Assembly (NCBI RefSeq): GCF_032062135.1 | Contig: NC_092864.1 | Span: forward strand, 24,584,571 to 24,648,570 | Reading direction: 5' to 3' | Origin: Pyxicephalus adspersus | Taxonomy: Eukaryota > Chordata > Amphibia > Anura > Pyxicephalidae | DNA: 64,000 nt | Shown here: positions 46,679 to 61,504 of the stretch, piece after piece | How positions within the stretch are numbered: position 1 is the stretch's first letter | Layout of the letters: every line of letters begins with the position of its first letter | The notes under the pieces: generated by a model | Told to the model about the DNA's origin: nothing | What the model saw: the letters and a program-made list of their open reading frames with translations, nothing else | Database searches by the model: none | Position numbers and translations under genes: made by a program

Positions 46679-49600
46679 TCTATACTTAATTCTCAGCTGC
46701 CCACATAAGATGCAGGAACTGCAGAGTGGAGTTTCTTCTGAAATTAACACATCCAGGATATTGATCTCCTTGTCCTTTGTGGCACTCATTGGTTCTAATT
46801 GTAGACACCTACATCATAATTGACACAGGAGATCAATGCTCTTGGAAGTGCCAGTCTTAGAAGGATCTTAAAACAGTTCCTTTTTAATGGAGGGATGGCA
46901 TGGACACCATAGAATGCAAGGATAAAATTTCTGCTTTACCCCATTTACTGAGACTTCAAGCTTGATGACAGGGTCTCTTTAAGTAATACCCACTCACACT
47001 TAACACTGTTAGTGGTCCAGCAACCTGCTCGCACTGAGGTATTAAAAGTCCTTTCCTTCCTTTTAATATCTGCTTATCTGGGTTCATCTTGTTGACAGGT
47101 GTCACTGGCCTCTATGAAATCTATTTACACACTTTGGTTTGTAACGGAGGTGTGGAGAAAAACACTTACCCTTTCATAGCAATGCCAAATCCTAATGCCT
47201 TGTGCTATTCAGTAAAAGCGCCCTGCACATTGGGGAGAATAAGCGGCATTATACACACGAGTTTAAGCATGAAATTTAATCATGCACATCTGTTGTGATG
47301 ACCTTATCGAGCGCACACAGTGATAAACGTCTTATATAAATTACAGCATCAGTGAAAGGCCATCTCCCAGTCCGGGGCTCTCACCTGATAAACAGGATTT
47401 ATATTATTTCAAGGGGAAGAACACGTATGGGCACTTGGCCCACACTCATACATTGTTATTTAAAGGGAACAGGGAAGAACAAACATACACTGTGTGACAT
47501 AAAAAAGGACTGAATGTGTTCGCGACTGCACAAAAATATTAAAGTCTATTGATATTTCCCAAATAATTTTGTACAATGCGGATCCAGGTAATCTGAATGA
47601 ATGAGGGATCAGGATAAAAATAGTTTTTCAAGCACATGCGACGCAACCATATTAGGGCCTTCCTGAATGAACGCAACAGGCAAGTGTAAAGATTCTATCT
47701 AGATGTAGGATCTCCCATCCCATGCTTTTATTGGCATTTAGGTCATTTTTTTTTTTGTTATTGCTTTTTTAAGATTCTGCATTGTTTCAGGAAGGTCCCC
47801 ATAGAATCTCCAGGCAGTAACTAAGTTCTTGCTTTACCCAACCCTACAATTATAAATGATAGAGCGCCACTATACCCGCAGATGTGAGATCATTCATTGG
47901 ACACAGACTCTTTGTCTGGACTGGGACTGTCCCTGTGGAGTTAGGTTTAGTACAGAAGAATCTTGAGTGAGTGGAGCCAAACCTCATACAACTGAACACT
48001 ACAATACAGCTGACAGAATGTACCACTAACACACAGCAGCTCCAGAGCTGGCACCACCAGCTAAAGGGAAGGACGGGTGCTGGGATCCCTGCTCGGACTA
48101 AAATGTTTTTGTGGCTTCAGGGAGGGCTGGAGGTCTCTATTTGGTATTAGTCTAACACTAAGACTACAGACTTAAATACAGAAGTTAAATGCTCTGCTCA
48201 ATGCACACTACTTATAGGTTTTACTTGGTGACAAAAAAGGAACTTGGTCCTGCGTGCTGATTTGTTCTTGATGCAAGGGATATAGTAGTAGAAGATAGTA
48301 GTTACATATACTATACCCCTAATATATATTATTACTTGCCTACCTAAACCCGTTTTCCTTCCATCACATAGCAGTGGACACGTGTGCAATAATCTTTTAC
48401 AGCCTTCGGATATAGTGGAAGTTTTTGCAGACCATCAATTTTTAAACACTGCAAACGTTAAAATTAAAGACGACAAACAAGGTCTTTGTTTTTATGGGCT
48501 TTTTTCTTTCTTTTCTCAATGTTTTTTTGTATCCACTGGAGAACACACTCCTCCTCTAATGCTCTGCACAAAGTTACACAGCAGCAATGCTATTTGTCTG
48601 CCATTTAAATATTGAATCACTCACTAGATCACTAAACTACCACCGTGTATGATGACAATCCTATAGGACAAAGCCAAGCCAAACCAGCACCTTTCTGTGA
48701 TGACTGCAGACCTTACAACCCTCAATGAGGTCTTTGGATCATTCTCAGGCCTCAAAATAAACTATTCTAAGTGAATAATTTAATTTCTATTGAATGTAAG
48801 TTAGATATGCCAGAGACTGGATGAATGACATTCATTCTGTACCACTTAGGAGACCGAAAATGTAACATATAAGGGAAAATTACATTAAGGATTTATTTAT
48901 GTGTGACTAACCTACTTTAAGGAGAACCTTTCCATTCTTCAAACCTGTAGACATAGATGTACCTTTATTGTTTTACACGAATTACATCCTTCATGACGTG
49001 CAGCCTTTGCAGACTAAACAGTCCTGTTTCTTTTATGTAAATTTCAGCTTTGTGTAAAACTTAGCAGCTGAGTCTTCATCTCCAAATCCAACCAATCCAA
49101 AGTAGTGGTGACAAGTGACCATCAAAGTTAAGTCAGGTGCTTCACTTTCTGGCAGCACCAAATAACTGGTCTTCAAAGGTATTGGAACAGCTTTTCACTG
49201 ATCACACACCAATGCATTATTTATAAACTGAGCATAGGATTATCAGAAGCTTCTATAAAGATTGAAAAAAAAAAAAAAAGGATTAGTATTAAAGTATGGC
49301 ACGAAAAATAAATGGTACAGAAGTACAAAGTAAAATAAGTTGCACAAATGCTAGACAGTCAGAGAAAAGTGGCCCAGCTAATCACCACATTTATACATAG
49401 AAAACAAAAAAGTGCCAATGTTTTATATCATGGCACATTTTTGGCAAACTAGCAGTTTGACCTTTTATAATTTGTCCCCACTGTATTGTCATGTCAGAGA
49501 GGAAGGATTAAACAAGCACAGTTTGTTTTCTGTATTAGGGATAAAACATGGAGAAATGTGAGTGTATTACAAAGCTGTAAAAAATATATTTTTTGCTGTG

Positions 49601-51840
49601 ACATACTTTAATATTGTAGTTGCTACCTGCAATGGGTATTATTGGGGCTATAAATTGTTTCTTAAATCAAGGAGGAAACATCAATATTTCAGCTATGGAA
49701 TGATTGTAAAGTTGGCTTTATGTAAGAAAGTAATAAAAGTGTGCAGGCAGGATTAGGAAGTAGCTCACATAATACCAGGATACATTTGCATACAAAGAGG
49801 TAAAGAATTAGCAAGCAGTCAAACCAGTATTTGTATGCCCTAGCAAGTGTCCAAAGAATGCATCCATGTGCCCAGCTTTTTCTCTCTGGATGCCAGTTTC
49901 ATTTAAAGTTTTATAACTTTCACATATCTATCACAGACATTTATTCAACTAGTGCAGGATACAAAAAAAAACAACTTTCTTCCTAAAATGGCAGAATTTA
50001 TGTACACTTTTATGAGTTTTTCAGTAAATCTGGATTCTTTAGATGCAATAAAATTGGGCCTTAAATGGACCTGGGGGTGATACAAGTGTAAAATGGAGTT
50101 TTTTTTCCCTTACATATACATTTTACACCCATTAGTAGTAGGCGATTAGTAATGTAGAAAGGAGCTGAACAATGTAAGCATTCATGACAAACTGCTGAGC
50201 TAAGATTGCTGCGTGTTATGTTTATGTCCTCTTATCATAGGAGGAGGTGAGGTAAATATATTTTGCTTTCAGCATTCGGATAACTTGTGATTGGAAGTAG
50301 CAGCTTCCTCCTTTTCCAGGTACTTCCAGAGCATTGTGTTATATCTCAGGTGGATAGGTGTGCATCACAAAGCCCAATCTTTGCCCATTGTGTGCTCCAG
50401 AGTGAGGGGGGTTTCTAAGGAAGGGGCTCATCCCGGTAGCAGCCTTTGACTTTTAATATGAAATTTACTGTCTGATGTGGAAGGTTTGAGTTTATTTTTC
50501 TTAATAAAGAACAGGTCAACTGCCAACTGGAAAGTTATAACAAAACATTCAGAATTAATCAGTGTTTGTTATCTGATTATCTCAGAACTTAATAACCGAA
50601 AGGTATATTTATATGCCCTAGAGCAAAAAATCAAGGACACCACTCCTGTTACCTATATGGCACACACTATCAAACCTGGCACCTGGTCAGTACAGGCCAA
50701 TATTTGTCACTTTGAAAGGAATTTGTTTTTGTTGCCAAACTGTCTTATAAGATATGGTAAGGTACAAACACTATGCAATAACATTTTCTTACAGATCCAT
50801 AAGGATAAAAAAAACTATTTCAATATAAAAAGCAATGTTTATATGTTAGGATTATATTTTCTCATGCATGTAGAATAGTTTGCCTTATAATCGTGCATTA
50901 GGTCTGTGGATCAGAATATGTAAACACTTTGATTCCACATCCGTAAAAAAAAAAAAAAATGTATATATATACACACATATACACATACACACACACATAG
51001 CTTGTCAGCAATGCTGGAGCTCATTGTCTCCATTACATTATGGATGGATTGAAGTATTTTACACAATAAAGGGAAGCTTGTGCAACATATTTGCTAATAA
51101 TGTCTTTAGACTAAAGAGTAAAAACTAATGCAGAATACACAAAGGACTAAAAAACTGAAACATTCTATATTCGTGTTGGGTTTAGATGAACTTTGTTACA
51201 TTTCTAATGAAGTTGCTGATGAGTTTTGCCACAGACACAAATATAAAGTTTGTAGCTTTGGCCTAGAGACCAGTCAGGGCAAGAGAGAATAGAAATACCT
51301 TATAGCTGGAATGACTGTCAGGGACTCTGGTCCTAAATGGGTATTCCCATACCAATATCCAGAGTATACAGTAACAAGCCAGTCACTTCCTGTAGATCTA
51401 AAACTTTGTTGAATGACTGAATCCTGGTGTCAAAGTAGATTGATTTTTGGCAGATCTTCGTTAAACTCTTTCCAGTCTCTACTTGTCCACACTTATGCAT
51501 TCTAGCATTGGCTGCACATCATTGCTTGAATGGGATTCTTCATGGTGACAATACAGCAATGGCATTTGCACTTGTATTTTAATTCTTAGACATGTGTGAC
51601 AAAGTGATGATGCAGGAGAGAACTAGTGGTAGTTTCATGTACTTCTAGTTACACTGCTAGAGACGCTTATGACCGGATCACCAGGATTTGTAATGGAAGC
51701 TGCAGATTTTACAAAACTGAAACCATTTGAAATTACATTACCATTCATATTACATAAATGTATCAAAACGAGAAACACAAGACCTGGATTTTGGTATTCT
51801 GTAAATTAATAGAATCAATCTAATTTTATTTCCAATCAAT
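46679..51840. other. Intergenic, nothing recognised
   Basis: AT-rich sequence with an A run at 49264-49279 and an AT/AC microsatellite at 50959-50998. A less AT-rich patch at 50270-50450 has no coding frame. Confidence 0.45.
50959..50998. repeat. (AT)n/(AC)n microsatellite
   Basis: Preceded by a poly-A run; alternating TATA and CACA dinucleotides. Confidence 0.9.
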
Positions 51841-52958
51841 CCATGAAGCCAGAGATGTATAAATATATAACTTTTATTCTGAATATTAAATAGTGTTTTA
51901 AATTACAAGCAGTTTGAATCACACTATGCATGAATATCATCAAATGTACAGTAAAAATTTTACAAATTAAAAAAAAATGTACACCATTTAAAGACCATTA
52001 AGAACTGGATATTGATCCAGGAAAATATTGCCATACACCTTATATACTTGTCTGTATTTTACAAGCCTACCAGCTCCTAGCAGACTGCACAGACGTCATT
52101 CCTGTGTATACAGTTCATAGGCAAGGCAACATCATCAGCAGTCATTGCAGTTCAAGTTTAGATTTTTGTTTCTGTAGATATTTCATACTAAACCAGTTTT
52201 AATTTCATCCTAAATCAAAATAGCGAACGTGTTTTTGGACAGGCTAATGCAGAGTATGATTTAGAGTAAGGCAAAACCTAAAAAAAAAAAAAAACCTCAA
52301 AACCCTATAGGCCCAAGTGATACCCATCTCTGAGAACCTAGTATGTGCACTATGCTGGATATTAGGTACAAGGTAGTGCTTATAGCTTTGGTGCCCCCAA
52401 ACAGAACATTGGGTTGATAGGGGATAGACCTTCCCTGGCTTGTACTTCTTTAGCAGCCACAACTCCACCTTCCCTGGCTCTCCCCTCCATAGATGGACTT
52501 GTAATGGCTGTGCGGGGTGGCAGAGCAGATATCAGAATCTGAGAACTGGAAGAAGTATAAATTTGTGATGGAGGTGTAACATTTTATTTGTCCTGGGCAG
52601 ATAAACTATTTCAATAATGAACATATGACAGCAGAGCTGCAAAAAAAGAAATAAGGGGACACCAACATTCACCAGCTCCTGGCAATGCTATATTGCATTC
52701 CATTATGTCGAGGTATTGACCCGAGACAAGCAAGTCACAGGAAAGTCAGCAGGGTGTAGCTTCATCCAGGTCAGTAACTAAAGGTGAATGTGAAGCAAGA
52801 GGATCGGCATGACAAATTATTAGGGGCCAGTACTGGTGAACCCAATGATTCTCTCATGATGAAAAGTCTTTAAAGACATTATTGGAGGAATCAGCAATAC
52901 ATAAACATTGCCATACTGCACATGAGGTGCTCTAGAGAGGAAACAAATGCAGAACAAA

Positions 52959-53218
52959 GGCTGTGTACACACATAGATAATTGTCACTGGAAATCATCTT
53001 TTGTGATTGTTCTCAATGACAGATGAACAACACAGATCACCATTCTATTCTATGGAGAGAGAAGGGGGAGGACAATTGAGTGGCACCCCGCTGTGCACGC
53101 CACCATGGGAGTGAACATTGCTCATCAATCCACCAGGACAGGCTGATGAATGACCCCTGTACACATCAGAATTTTGCCAGCACAACTGTCTCCGGCAAGA
53201 ATAATTCAATGTACTTAA
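52959..53218. mobile_element. Decayed Harbinger-like MITE
   Basis: Shares GGCTGTGTACACAC, GAGTGGCACCCCGCTG and CCACCAGGACAG with the element at 44.7 kb in the same order, but is shorter and its right end is eroded. Confidence 0.5.
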
Positions 53219-53814
53219 GAGTATCCAGAATAAGTAATGCGGTAAGAACTTAAGACATGACAGCAGTTAGAAAAGGACATTGAGAAACTAGCGCCCTGGG
53301 AAGAAAGTGGAAACCAGTAACTAGTATTTACTGTGTACCAGTACCAGGTGACCAATATTTTCATAAACAACTCCTCACTTCTTAAGATAAGGAAACCAAT
53401 TATTCATCCACTGGACAACACTGTTCCTTTTTCTTGTAGCCGAGTTTTCTCTTACACAGTCGTTTCATTAAAACAAATTCCATGGAGTAACTGACACGAT
53501 GCTTGCTGTTTCAGCTGCCCATCTAACCTGCAAGACTAAAATCCTGAAGGCTTTCAAATACGCACTGGAAACCAGGGGGGCATGGAAGTTACTAAATCAA
53601 TTGCACCAGAGACTTTTGGATAAAAAAAAAATACATCTCTATTTTTTCTTACACCTCCCAAAATACATTTCATTTTGAGCATCAATGTGAGATGAGCTTG
53701 GCAGTATTGGGGGTACCTTCAGGTGTAAACTTTGTAGCCAGGGAATTTCTCAATTAATAAAACACAAAATGTGTTACTATACCCCTATAACCTACAAAAA
53801 TTTCATACATAGTT

Positions 53815-53845
53815 NNNNNNNNNNNNNNNNNNNNNNNNNNNNNNN
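53815..53845. other. Assembly gap (31 N)
   Basis: A short N run. Confidence 0.99.
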
Positions 53846-56596
53846 CATTCAGGTCAGAAAAGCCAAAGTCACAATTCCTTATCTGCCTGCTCTGATCCCA
53901 ATAACCAAAGTCATGAAGAGCGACAGTGAGCATGGGAACAAGAGCAAACACAGAAGTTAAGAGTTAAAATGTTTTTCTTGTTTTATACCCAAGACTGATG
54001 GGGAGATTTCTCCCACTTCCTAAGCTTATAATCACTCCGACGCTGGCTATATCAGTCAATATTTGGAACAGATTTGACTTTTGCTTTAATATAAACCTCA
54101 AATTTAACACATATCTAGGAAACTAGGATATTCCTGATTGCTATTGCATTCTTTGAATATGTCAAACTCCCATTCTTTGTCTGATGATAGTCCTGGAGAT
54201 GTCCTCACTATCTGTGGTCAATGATTGATCTGAGATGTGTCAATCATTTTAACTGGTTGTGCACCTATTGACCAATGTATGACCAGAATAGAACACTTCC
54301 TCCACTATCCTTGTATATTACTCATACATCTAGAACAATTTGTTTTCTTTATAACCAGGCTGGGAAAGTGGTTGAGGAAACAACCAAAAAATGAATGTTA
54401 CAGAGCCACCAGACTCAGAAAATAAAAAGAAGACAGAAAATACTACAAGACAAACTGTGAGCAGCACTGTGTTATACACCAACATGTGATGCAGCAAACC
54501 ATGACAAAGGCTCATAAAGAAGTCTTAGTAAAGTTCAGTACATATACCATCAACAATAATCCGGAGAAATGCAGAGACAGCCTAGTGTGTTGTATGTTAT
54601 GATGATGTAGAGTCATGTAAAGTCAGTACAACCCATGTTTGCTTCTTTACATGTTTGCACCCCGAACATTGCAGGGAATCCTGGGGTAATGGGCCCAAAC
54701 TACTTTAAGCTCAGGAAAATAATCAAATATAATGAACAGTCAAAGGCTGCTTTGATGGAAGAAATATCTGCATAAAGTGAACCTGTCATTTAGAAGCACA
54801 TAATACTGTAAAGGAAGGCAGATCTTGTTATGATGATTATGTGAGAAATGTAATGTTTCTTTAATTCTCCTTCCTGCACACTTGTTAAGTGTTGTCCATG
54901 TCAATGCTAGTTTTGATGAGCAGAATATTCATGGAGAAAGTGCAAGGATGATAAGGGAATATGAAGAAAATGTTGGCGAGTCTATAAGCATTTACAGGCT
55001 GGTTTGAGCTTTCATGGGCTGCTCTACAGGGCGGCAAACCCATTGGAAAAATAACTAATGTGCAATTTGACAGGACTAAAGGTGCTCAAAAATGGACACA
55101 ACCTTTTATAATTTCAGGACAACCCAAACCTGGTTTCTCCCTCCACAGTTTTTCTGTATCAATATCCCCCCCCCCCCTATCAGCACAGGGTCATTGTATG
55201 TCAACCCATCTACTAAATACCTTTTCACTTCTTAAAAAGCAGCTCCTGCAAGCATTCACACACTTCTGCCCACTGTGGTTTACTAAAAAATTCTCATTTC
55301 CTTTATACCCCCCAACCAAACTTCCCCTAGCACAGCCATGGCGACATGCATACAAAAACTGGAATAAAAACCCAGCAAGAACGGAACATCAGATAAATGT
55401 TTTGGAGTTTTGTTGGCGTGGGATGGGGTTAGACCCTATGTAGTGTGATTTCAGTCTCTGTACCCATTAGAAGGGTTTTACCCAAACTTAAGTTAAAAAC
55501 AAAAAAAAAACAAAAAAAAACAAAAAAAAAAAACAAATTGCCGCCAATGCCCCATATGTAAGATATCTCATATCCATTTCAGGGACAATTCTGAATTTCT
55601 TTGAGCCATCACTAATGGTCGCCAAGAAAAATATTCCACCACAACATGAAGAGAGCAGCAGCGAGAGGTTTCAATCTTTTTCTAGAACGGCAGTTGCGGG
55701 TTCCAATTCATATTAAGCATGCACTACTGCAATCCGAGGATGCGTCTACCTCTCTTCCTCTGCTAAAATACGTCTACATAGGACAAATCAAGTCATTGCA
55801 ATCTGTCTATCAGATTGTAATCCCTATAGACTTGTAACACGGCTGCAGTTGTACAGAAGGTGGATATGCAAACCCACATTAAAACACATTAATTTAGGGA
55901 ATATCAGAACTGTCTTATATATATTAAGGAGTGAACGCATACAATATATTGTCATCATGGATGTGCAAAGTAGATCCAAAATCTTTGAAAAAAAAAATAT
56001 ATATATACTGCTGTCTTCCGAGAAAACAACAATATATAATAAGATACAGCATATAAGATGCTGAGATCAGAAATCTCAGGAGCAGCTTCATTCACAATCT
56101 ACAATGCAAGGAACAAATATCAACACGATCAACAGATAAAATTTAGAGCAAGCAGTGGTTTCCCCCCCTCATTAAAAAAAATTCTGTACAGATATGCAAG
56201 AAATAGAACAGTGCAATCATCATCAATACATAGTGTTTTAAACATCAATAGATACACGGTAAGATTTCTTTTCATTACATTAGCACAGACACGATAAAGA
56301 TAAATATATACCTCAATATACATAGTTCATTGTACTAGATTTTACTTTACACTTCTAACCTGTATGATGTGCACTGAATGCAGTAATAGCTTTACATAGG
56401 AAGAAGGTAAGGAGTGCTGGGATCACTGAGCATGGCAGTAGACTGCAGCGATGAGGAAGTAGATTGTACAATAGGAAATATACACCGCGTGCCCGACCTC
56501 CTGCTGCCAATGTTATAAGGATTACACGATCCGAGATTGCTCCTTTAAAGACAATGTAATGGTGTAAAGGTGCCGTCACAGGGAACCATAGGTTTT

Positions 56597-56625
56597 TCAG
56601 TCCTTTTCACCATCTTCACTGCTAC
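56597..56625 (-). CDS. lmtk2: LMTK2 last coding exon
   Basis: The acceptor reads CCATTTTCAG on the minus strand. The 29 bases complete a split Gly codon and encode SSEDGEKD then TGA (56599-56597), identical in pattern to the vertebrate LMTK2 C-terminus. Confidence 0.93.
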
Positions 56626-59600
56626 CTGAAAATGGAGAAACCACAAAGTTTTAAAAACAGCTTCATACATGATATCCCAGGCAAAGTTACTCGAACCTGT
56701 CTTCAAATTCCACCAACCATCCAAAATTTGTGCATACTGCTATAGATTGATAAAATACCAATGACTCCTGAGGACTTTGAAGGTACCTGCAAAACATTTG
56801 CAGTGATGAGATTATATGGAAATACAAAAGTGTCCATGGCCATACAGCCAACGCATAGGCTGCCAGTACTATGAATATTTAAAGAATTATCTCAAGCCAA
56901 AACTTTTTTTCTTCTAATTTTGGATATAACGGTATCCAAATATAAGTATCTGAGTAATAAAGGTTCAGTTAAATGTTCCAAAAGAAAACTTCTAATTTAC
57001 ACTTATCAACGTGTTTTTTAAAAAAATTTCCTGATCAATTTAAGGTTCAGATGGATGGTGGAATGAAAAAAAATGGAACCGAAACTTTGCTTTGTAAATA
57101 AACTGTCAAACACAATACAGAAGGCTAAACTTGTGAGATGTTTATCTATCTATCTATCTATCTATCTTTACACACACACACACAGAAAAATTGTGTACAT
57201 TTTGGATAGAATTTTTGCTATCAAATTCCAATGGAGAGAAAACCCCAATCCACAGTTCTAAGTCTGATCTATTGGGCTGTGTCTGGTGAATGTGGACTTT
57301 TTTTTATGTTTTGCAGCAGTTAACTATTAACTTCAGCCCCAGCTCCCAGCTGCTCGTCTCTCATACCTGCACACATCTGCTTCAATCACACATTAGTTCA
57401 ATGTCACTTTATACCTAATCTGGAAATTATAATGTAAGGCCGAACAGAAAAGTTCTGCCACTGGAATTGTTATCTTATCGCTTGTCAGCTGGCATAATGC
57501 AAGTGCAAACAACCATTTTTAATCCAAAAACCCCAAGATTGCTCCTTACTATGTACCAGTCTAGATACTTGTGACTGGTCATTCTGGTGGCACAATAGGA
57601 TTGAAAGTCAAATATAATTTGTAATATGATTAAATGTTTTGTATGTAAATGTTTAATGTACAAACTGACAAGTAGTACTTTTTTTGAAGTTAGATTGGAT
57701 CCACCCACGTTTCTTGCTTTTTAGTGGTAAATTATAGTATTTTAATATACAGGTAGCCCCCAGGTTAAGAACATCCGACATATGGACGACTCTTAGATAG
57801 AAACGGCTTCCCTGCACACTGCCTGCAGAATGGAGGCTTGATGGGGGGAGACCGGAGGTTTGCATGACTTGCAGAAGAAATCTTTTGCTACACACAGCTG
57901 AGGTTGTTGTGATCTTAGGGGGTTGAGCTCTTTCTGCAGCCTCTTGTAACTCTTTATTGACCAAAACAAAGTCTGCAGTTGATTCTTTTTGCATATTAAA
58001 GCAAAGCTTGCTCCAGAAGTTAATGAATGTCAATGCACAATAAAGATGATTTTTTTTTTTTGTGAATAACTCACAGTGAGGATTTTATACAGTAACCGAG
58101 AAAAGTATGAGTATGTTGAGAAAAACATCTGTCCTAATTGCATTTATTAAAACTATGTACATGTTCCAACTTGCATACAAATTCAACTTAAGAACAAACC
58201 TACAGTCCCTAACTTGTGTATGTAACCCGGGAACTACCTGTATATTACATACAACGTATTAGCATTGTAGGGCCCATTGAAGAGAAAGCACCACAGACTT
58301 GAACCTTTACAGCTGACACTTTCAGAAGGAAGTTTGTGCTAGCAGACAATGCATTTCAATTGTTTTTTTTTTTAATTTTAGCCCACAGCTAAAATTTGAG
58401 GGCTCATTCACACTTGAGAAGTTTCAATGTGTTCATGCTGTCCTAAAACAGAACTAAAGCTGTGCTCTAACAAAAGGAAGCTATAAGCTATTGGATGTCT
58501 TCTGACATTACAGTACTTACCCCCTTGTTCAATATCTGAGTCTGTTAGATGCGTGAGGGAAAAACTTGCAATATTTGCTGGTGAAATTGAAAATCTTGAA
58601 TAGGAGGATGTGTGTGTCCAGTTTTCATCAGGGCTTCTAGATGGAGGTGGAGGCGAGAAGTATTTTGAAGGGTTAACAGATAGCTTGGAACTGATGAGGT
58701 TTGCTGCTGGTTTGTTTAAAAATGATGAATCTGGAGATGTGAAGTCATCATCCCATTCAAACGCACCTCCTAAAAGAGTGACAAGACATGTGATTTAGGC
58801 ACAAAAAACAAAGAAATTCACAGGTACATGAGGACATCTAGTGGTGTGACCCAAGTATAAACCAAGATTTTTTCCAATGGCATTTTTAGGTCAAAAAATA
58901 AATATACGGTACCTGACTACTCACAAATCAGTTCATAGCTAGTTTGGTAATCAAAGTAAATTATACATTTTTTTATTTTGGGTTTTTCACACTCAAAGTA
59001 CAAATTTGTAAGGTTCTATTGATCTTACTCAGCTTTTGCCCAGTTAGAACACAATTGTACAATTGTGTCCCTAGCAAAATTGGTAACTTAGAATAAAGAA
59101 CCTTTACCTAGACTAAACTAAACTAAATGTCTACATTGCACCAAACAACCAAAACCATAGACGAAAAAGTTTTCTTGCCCTGAACATGCCAGTAGAAAGA
59201 CAATACCAGTTTAAACTCCTCTCATAGCAATAGATGGCACGGTTTCCTAATGTAAAGTTTGTAACAAACTACTGCTGTCAGACACATGCAGTCATAGAGA
59301 GTTTGTTACATTACATGAGGACACAATTCCATCTACTGGTGGCGAACAACCAAGCACAACAAAATCACCTAAAGAGGAACTGATCCAGTCCAATCGCTCC
59401 AGGGGTGTCCTGCATCCGGTCCAGCGTCGTCCCGGAGCACCGCCATCTTCTCCTCTTCTTCCTACGTCACCCGACCCAGGCGCGAGATTGGGTGAGGTAG
59501 GATGAAAAAAAAAATTTGCAGATCTCACTGTGCATGCGTGAGATCAGGAAATTTTTTCGTTTTGCGCAAAAAGGCTCCTTCTGCACATGCCCAAGATGCA

Positions 59601-61471
59601 CAGAAGGAGCCCCCAAGAGCCTCCATGCCTATAGGTATCCTGGGAGGGTTTGCGATCCCATTCATTCTCGACTACCTAGGCGATTGAAAATTAGGGGGCG
59701 TTGCTTTGCAAAAACAAAAAAACAAAACAAAAAAACAAAAAAAAAAACACACACACAGAATTTTTACTCTACATAAAAGGGTTGTGTACCCTTTTATGTA
59801 AAATGAAAATTGTGAGTTTAGGTACGCTTTAAGAGCAAGTGACCCATCACAATCAACTCAAAAGTACATAAAACTTTAACCTGTAAACTGGAAAAACAAA
59901 ACAATTACATTTGAAATGTTTAAAAACAAACATAACACCATGGAAGTATTTATTCACATCAATTTTATTGGCATTTCTATTGATTTACACATTTTGCGCC
60001 CTTGGTTTATACTGAAGTCAAAGCGGGTTTCCTGTGTTCTCAGATGAAAATAAGTACCTTGGTTTAAATTTGGATGGGTTTACATTCAAGTAGAATAAAT
60101 CAAACTGCCAGGTTTACTTTAAGCTCTGAAGTTAGTCAATGTAAAGCAGAGGTGCCCAACCCCCGGTCTGCAAAACAGCTGTCCGACAGGTGGGCCACAG
60201 TTCTGGCCAGTGCCGCAGACCATGTCCACCGGAGACATCGCAGGCTCAGGCCTGTGATGGGAGAGAGGGTGGGTTCTGGCATCATGACTTCACTTTGGGG
60301 GAAAAGTTTATTCCTCTAAGTGACACACAGCTCCCCACGCATGCGCGGTTTGAAGTCTGTGCATTTAGTGGTCCGTGACGTGCAAAAGGTTCAGGACCAC
60401 TGATGTAAAGGACAAAAGATAAATGTGACCTCATGTAAATGGAAGCTAAAACATAAACGTTGCTGCTCTACAATTTGTATCTTGAATGAGTGAATGAGCA
60501 TAGTAAACAGTATTACGGACAAATTTAAATTATTGCAATTGCCAGGAGGAACAAAAAATAAAGCTGAGAGTACAAGTTTTACACGACAGACCCCTGGAAT
60601 TTCTTAGGAGTACCTTAAAATATTAATATAGCATTGAGTATATATATATTATATGCATATGTGAACATTTATGACACCAATCATTTGCGGGTTTAGTTTG
60701 GCTTTAAACAGTCACCAGAGGTAATAAACTTTGCTTGGTCTGGTAATGAAATATCATAAGCTAAACAAATGCAGTACATCACTATAAATATCCCATACCT
60801 TCTTCATCAGTTGAACTCTCAGAGTTTGTGAACCGGGATCCCGGAGCAGATGGGGACAACTGACTACTGTTGGACACCGGACTACTGGAGTCCACAGCTC
60901 GAGTGCCCAAATCTTTGGTTGGCGTTTCCTACAAAAAAAATAAAAATAAAAAATAACTTTGCACCTTTCACAGTGAAGTAACCTATGGGGGGGGGGGCTT
61001 TTTTAAAAACTTAGGGTCTGTGTATGTTGTGGACCCGCATGTTGCTTTTACTTAGGTTGATGCAAAGTGCACAAATAAGATTTCTGTATGACCTTTCTAC
61101 TTTAAAGAGGTCAACAGAAGATGGTGAGCTGCATTATACAACAAGGATGTACAAAGTGTATTCCCGAACACTTTGTACATCCTTGTTGTATAATGAGGAA
61201 TGAACTGTGGTTTGATACAGTTTATGTGCAGATTTTTATTTTTGTGTGTTTTTTTTTTTTTTTAGAGGAAACTATCATTTGTCATGTTTTAAATATTTGT
61301 TAAGCACAGACCATGTTGATTGTAAAAGTAATAGATCTAAAATAGTTTTAAAATATAACCCAAACCATTATTTACCTCATTACAGTAATCTCTATTTAAT
61401 GTACAGTGCTGCGTAATATGTTGGTGCTATAAAACTACTATTAATAAAAATATCTATTAATAATAAATAAT

Positions 61472-61504
<33 letters not shown>

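Larger units (their letters stand above)
51841..56596 (-). other. lmtk2: Probable long LMTK2 3' UTR
   Basis: No other gene lies downstream of the LMTK2 stop, and human LMTK2 has a long 3' UTR of about 4 kb (from memory). A minus-strand AATAAA at 51878-51873 could be the distal polyadenylation signal, giving about 4.7 kb. The interval contains a Harbinger-like MITE, a poly-C run at 55166-55177, an A-rich (AAAC)n run at 55499-55535 and a 31-base gap. The extent is inference. Confidence 0.35.
56626..58520 (-). other. LMTK2 last intron
   Basis: 1895 bases, GT-AG. It holds a (TATC)n/(AC)n microsatellite and a pogo-like element, listed separately. Confidence 0.8.
58770..60798 (-). other. LMTK2 intron with two MITEs
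   Basis: 2029 bases, GT-AG. It contains a TTAA-type MITE (59373-59828) and a hAT MITE (60147-60402). The rest is unremarkable. Confidence 0.8.

Noticed and set aside
50477..50878. 133-codon + frame
   Set aside because: AT-rich chance frame, no domain, no splice context and no similarity to a neighbour gene.
55060..55443. 127-codon + frame
   Set aside because: Antisense to the presumed LMTK2 3' UTR and crosses a poly-C run; nothing recognisable.
57653..58033. 126-codon minus frame in the last LMTK2 intron
   Set aside because: Mostly within a pogo-like non-autonomous element; no DDE or helix-turn-helix motif seen.
61132..61195. Calling the hairpin a microRNA gene
   Set aside because: Perfect arms and an 8-base loop are unlike typical pre-miRNA, and no expression data are available; kept only as an inverted repeat.
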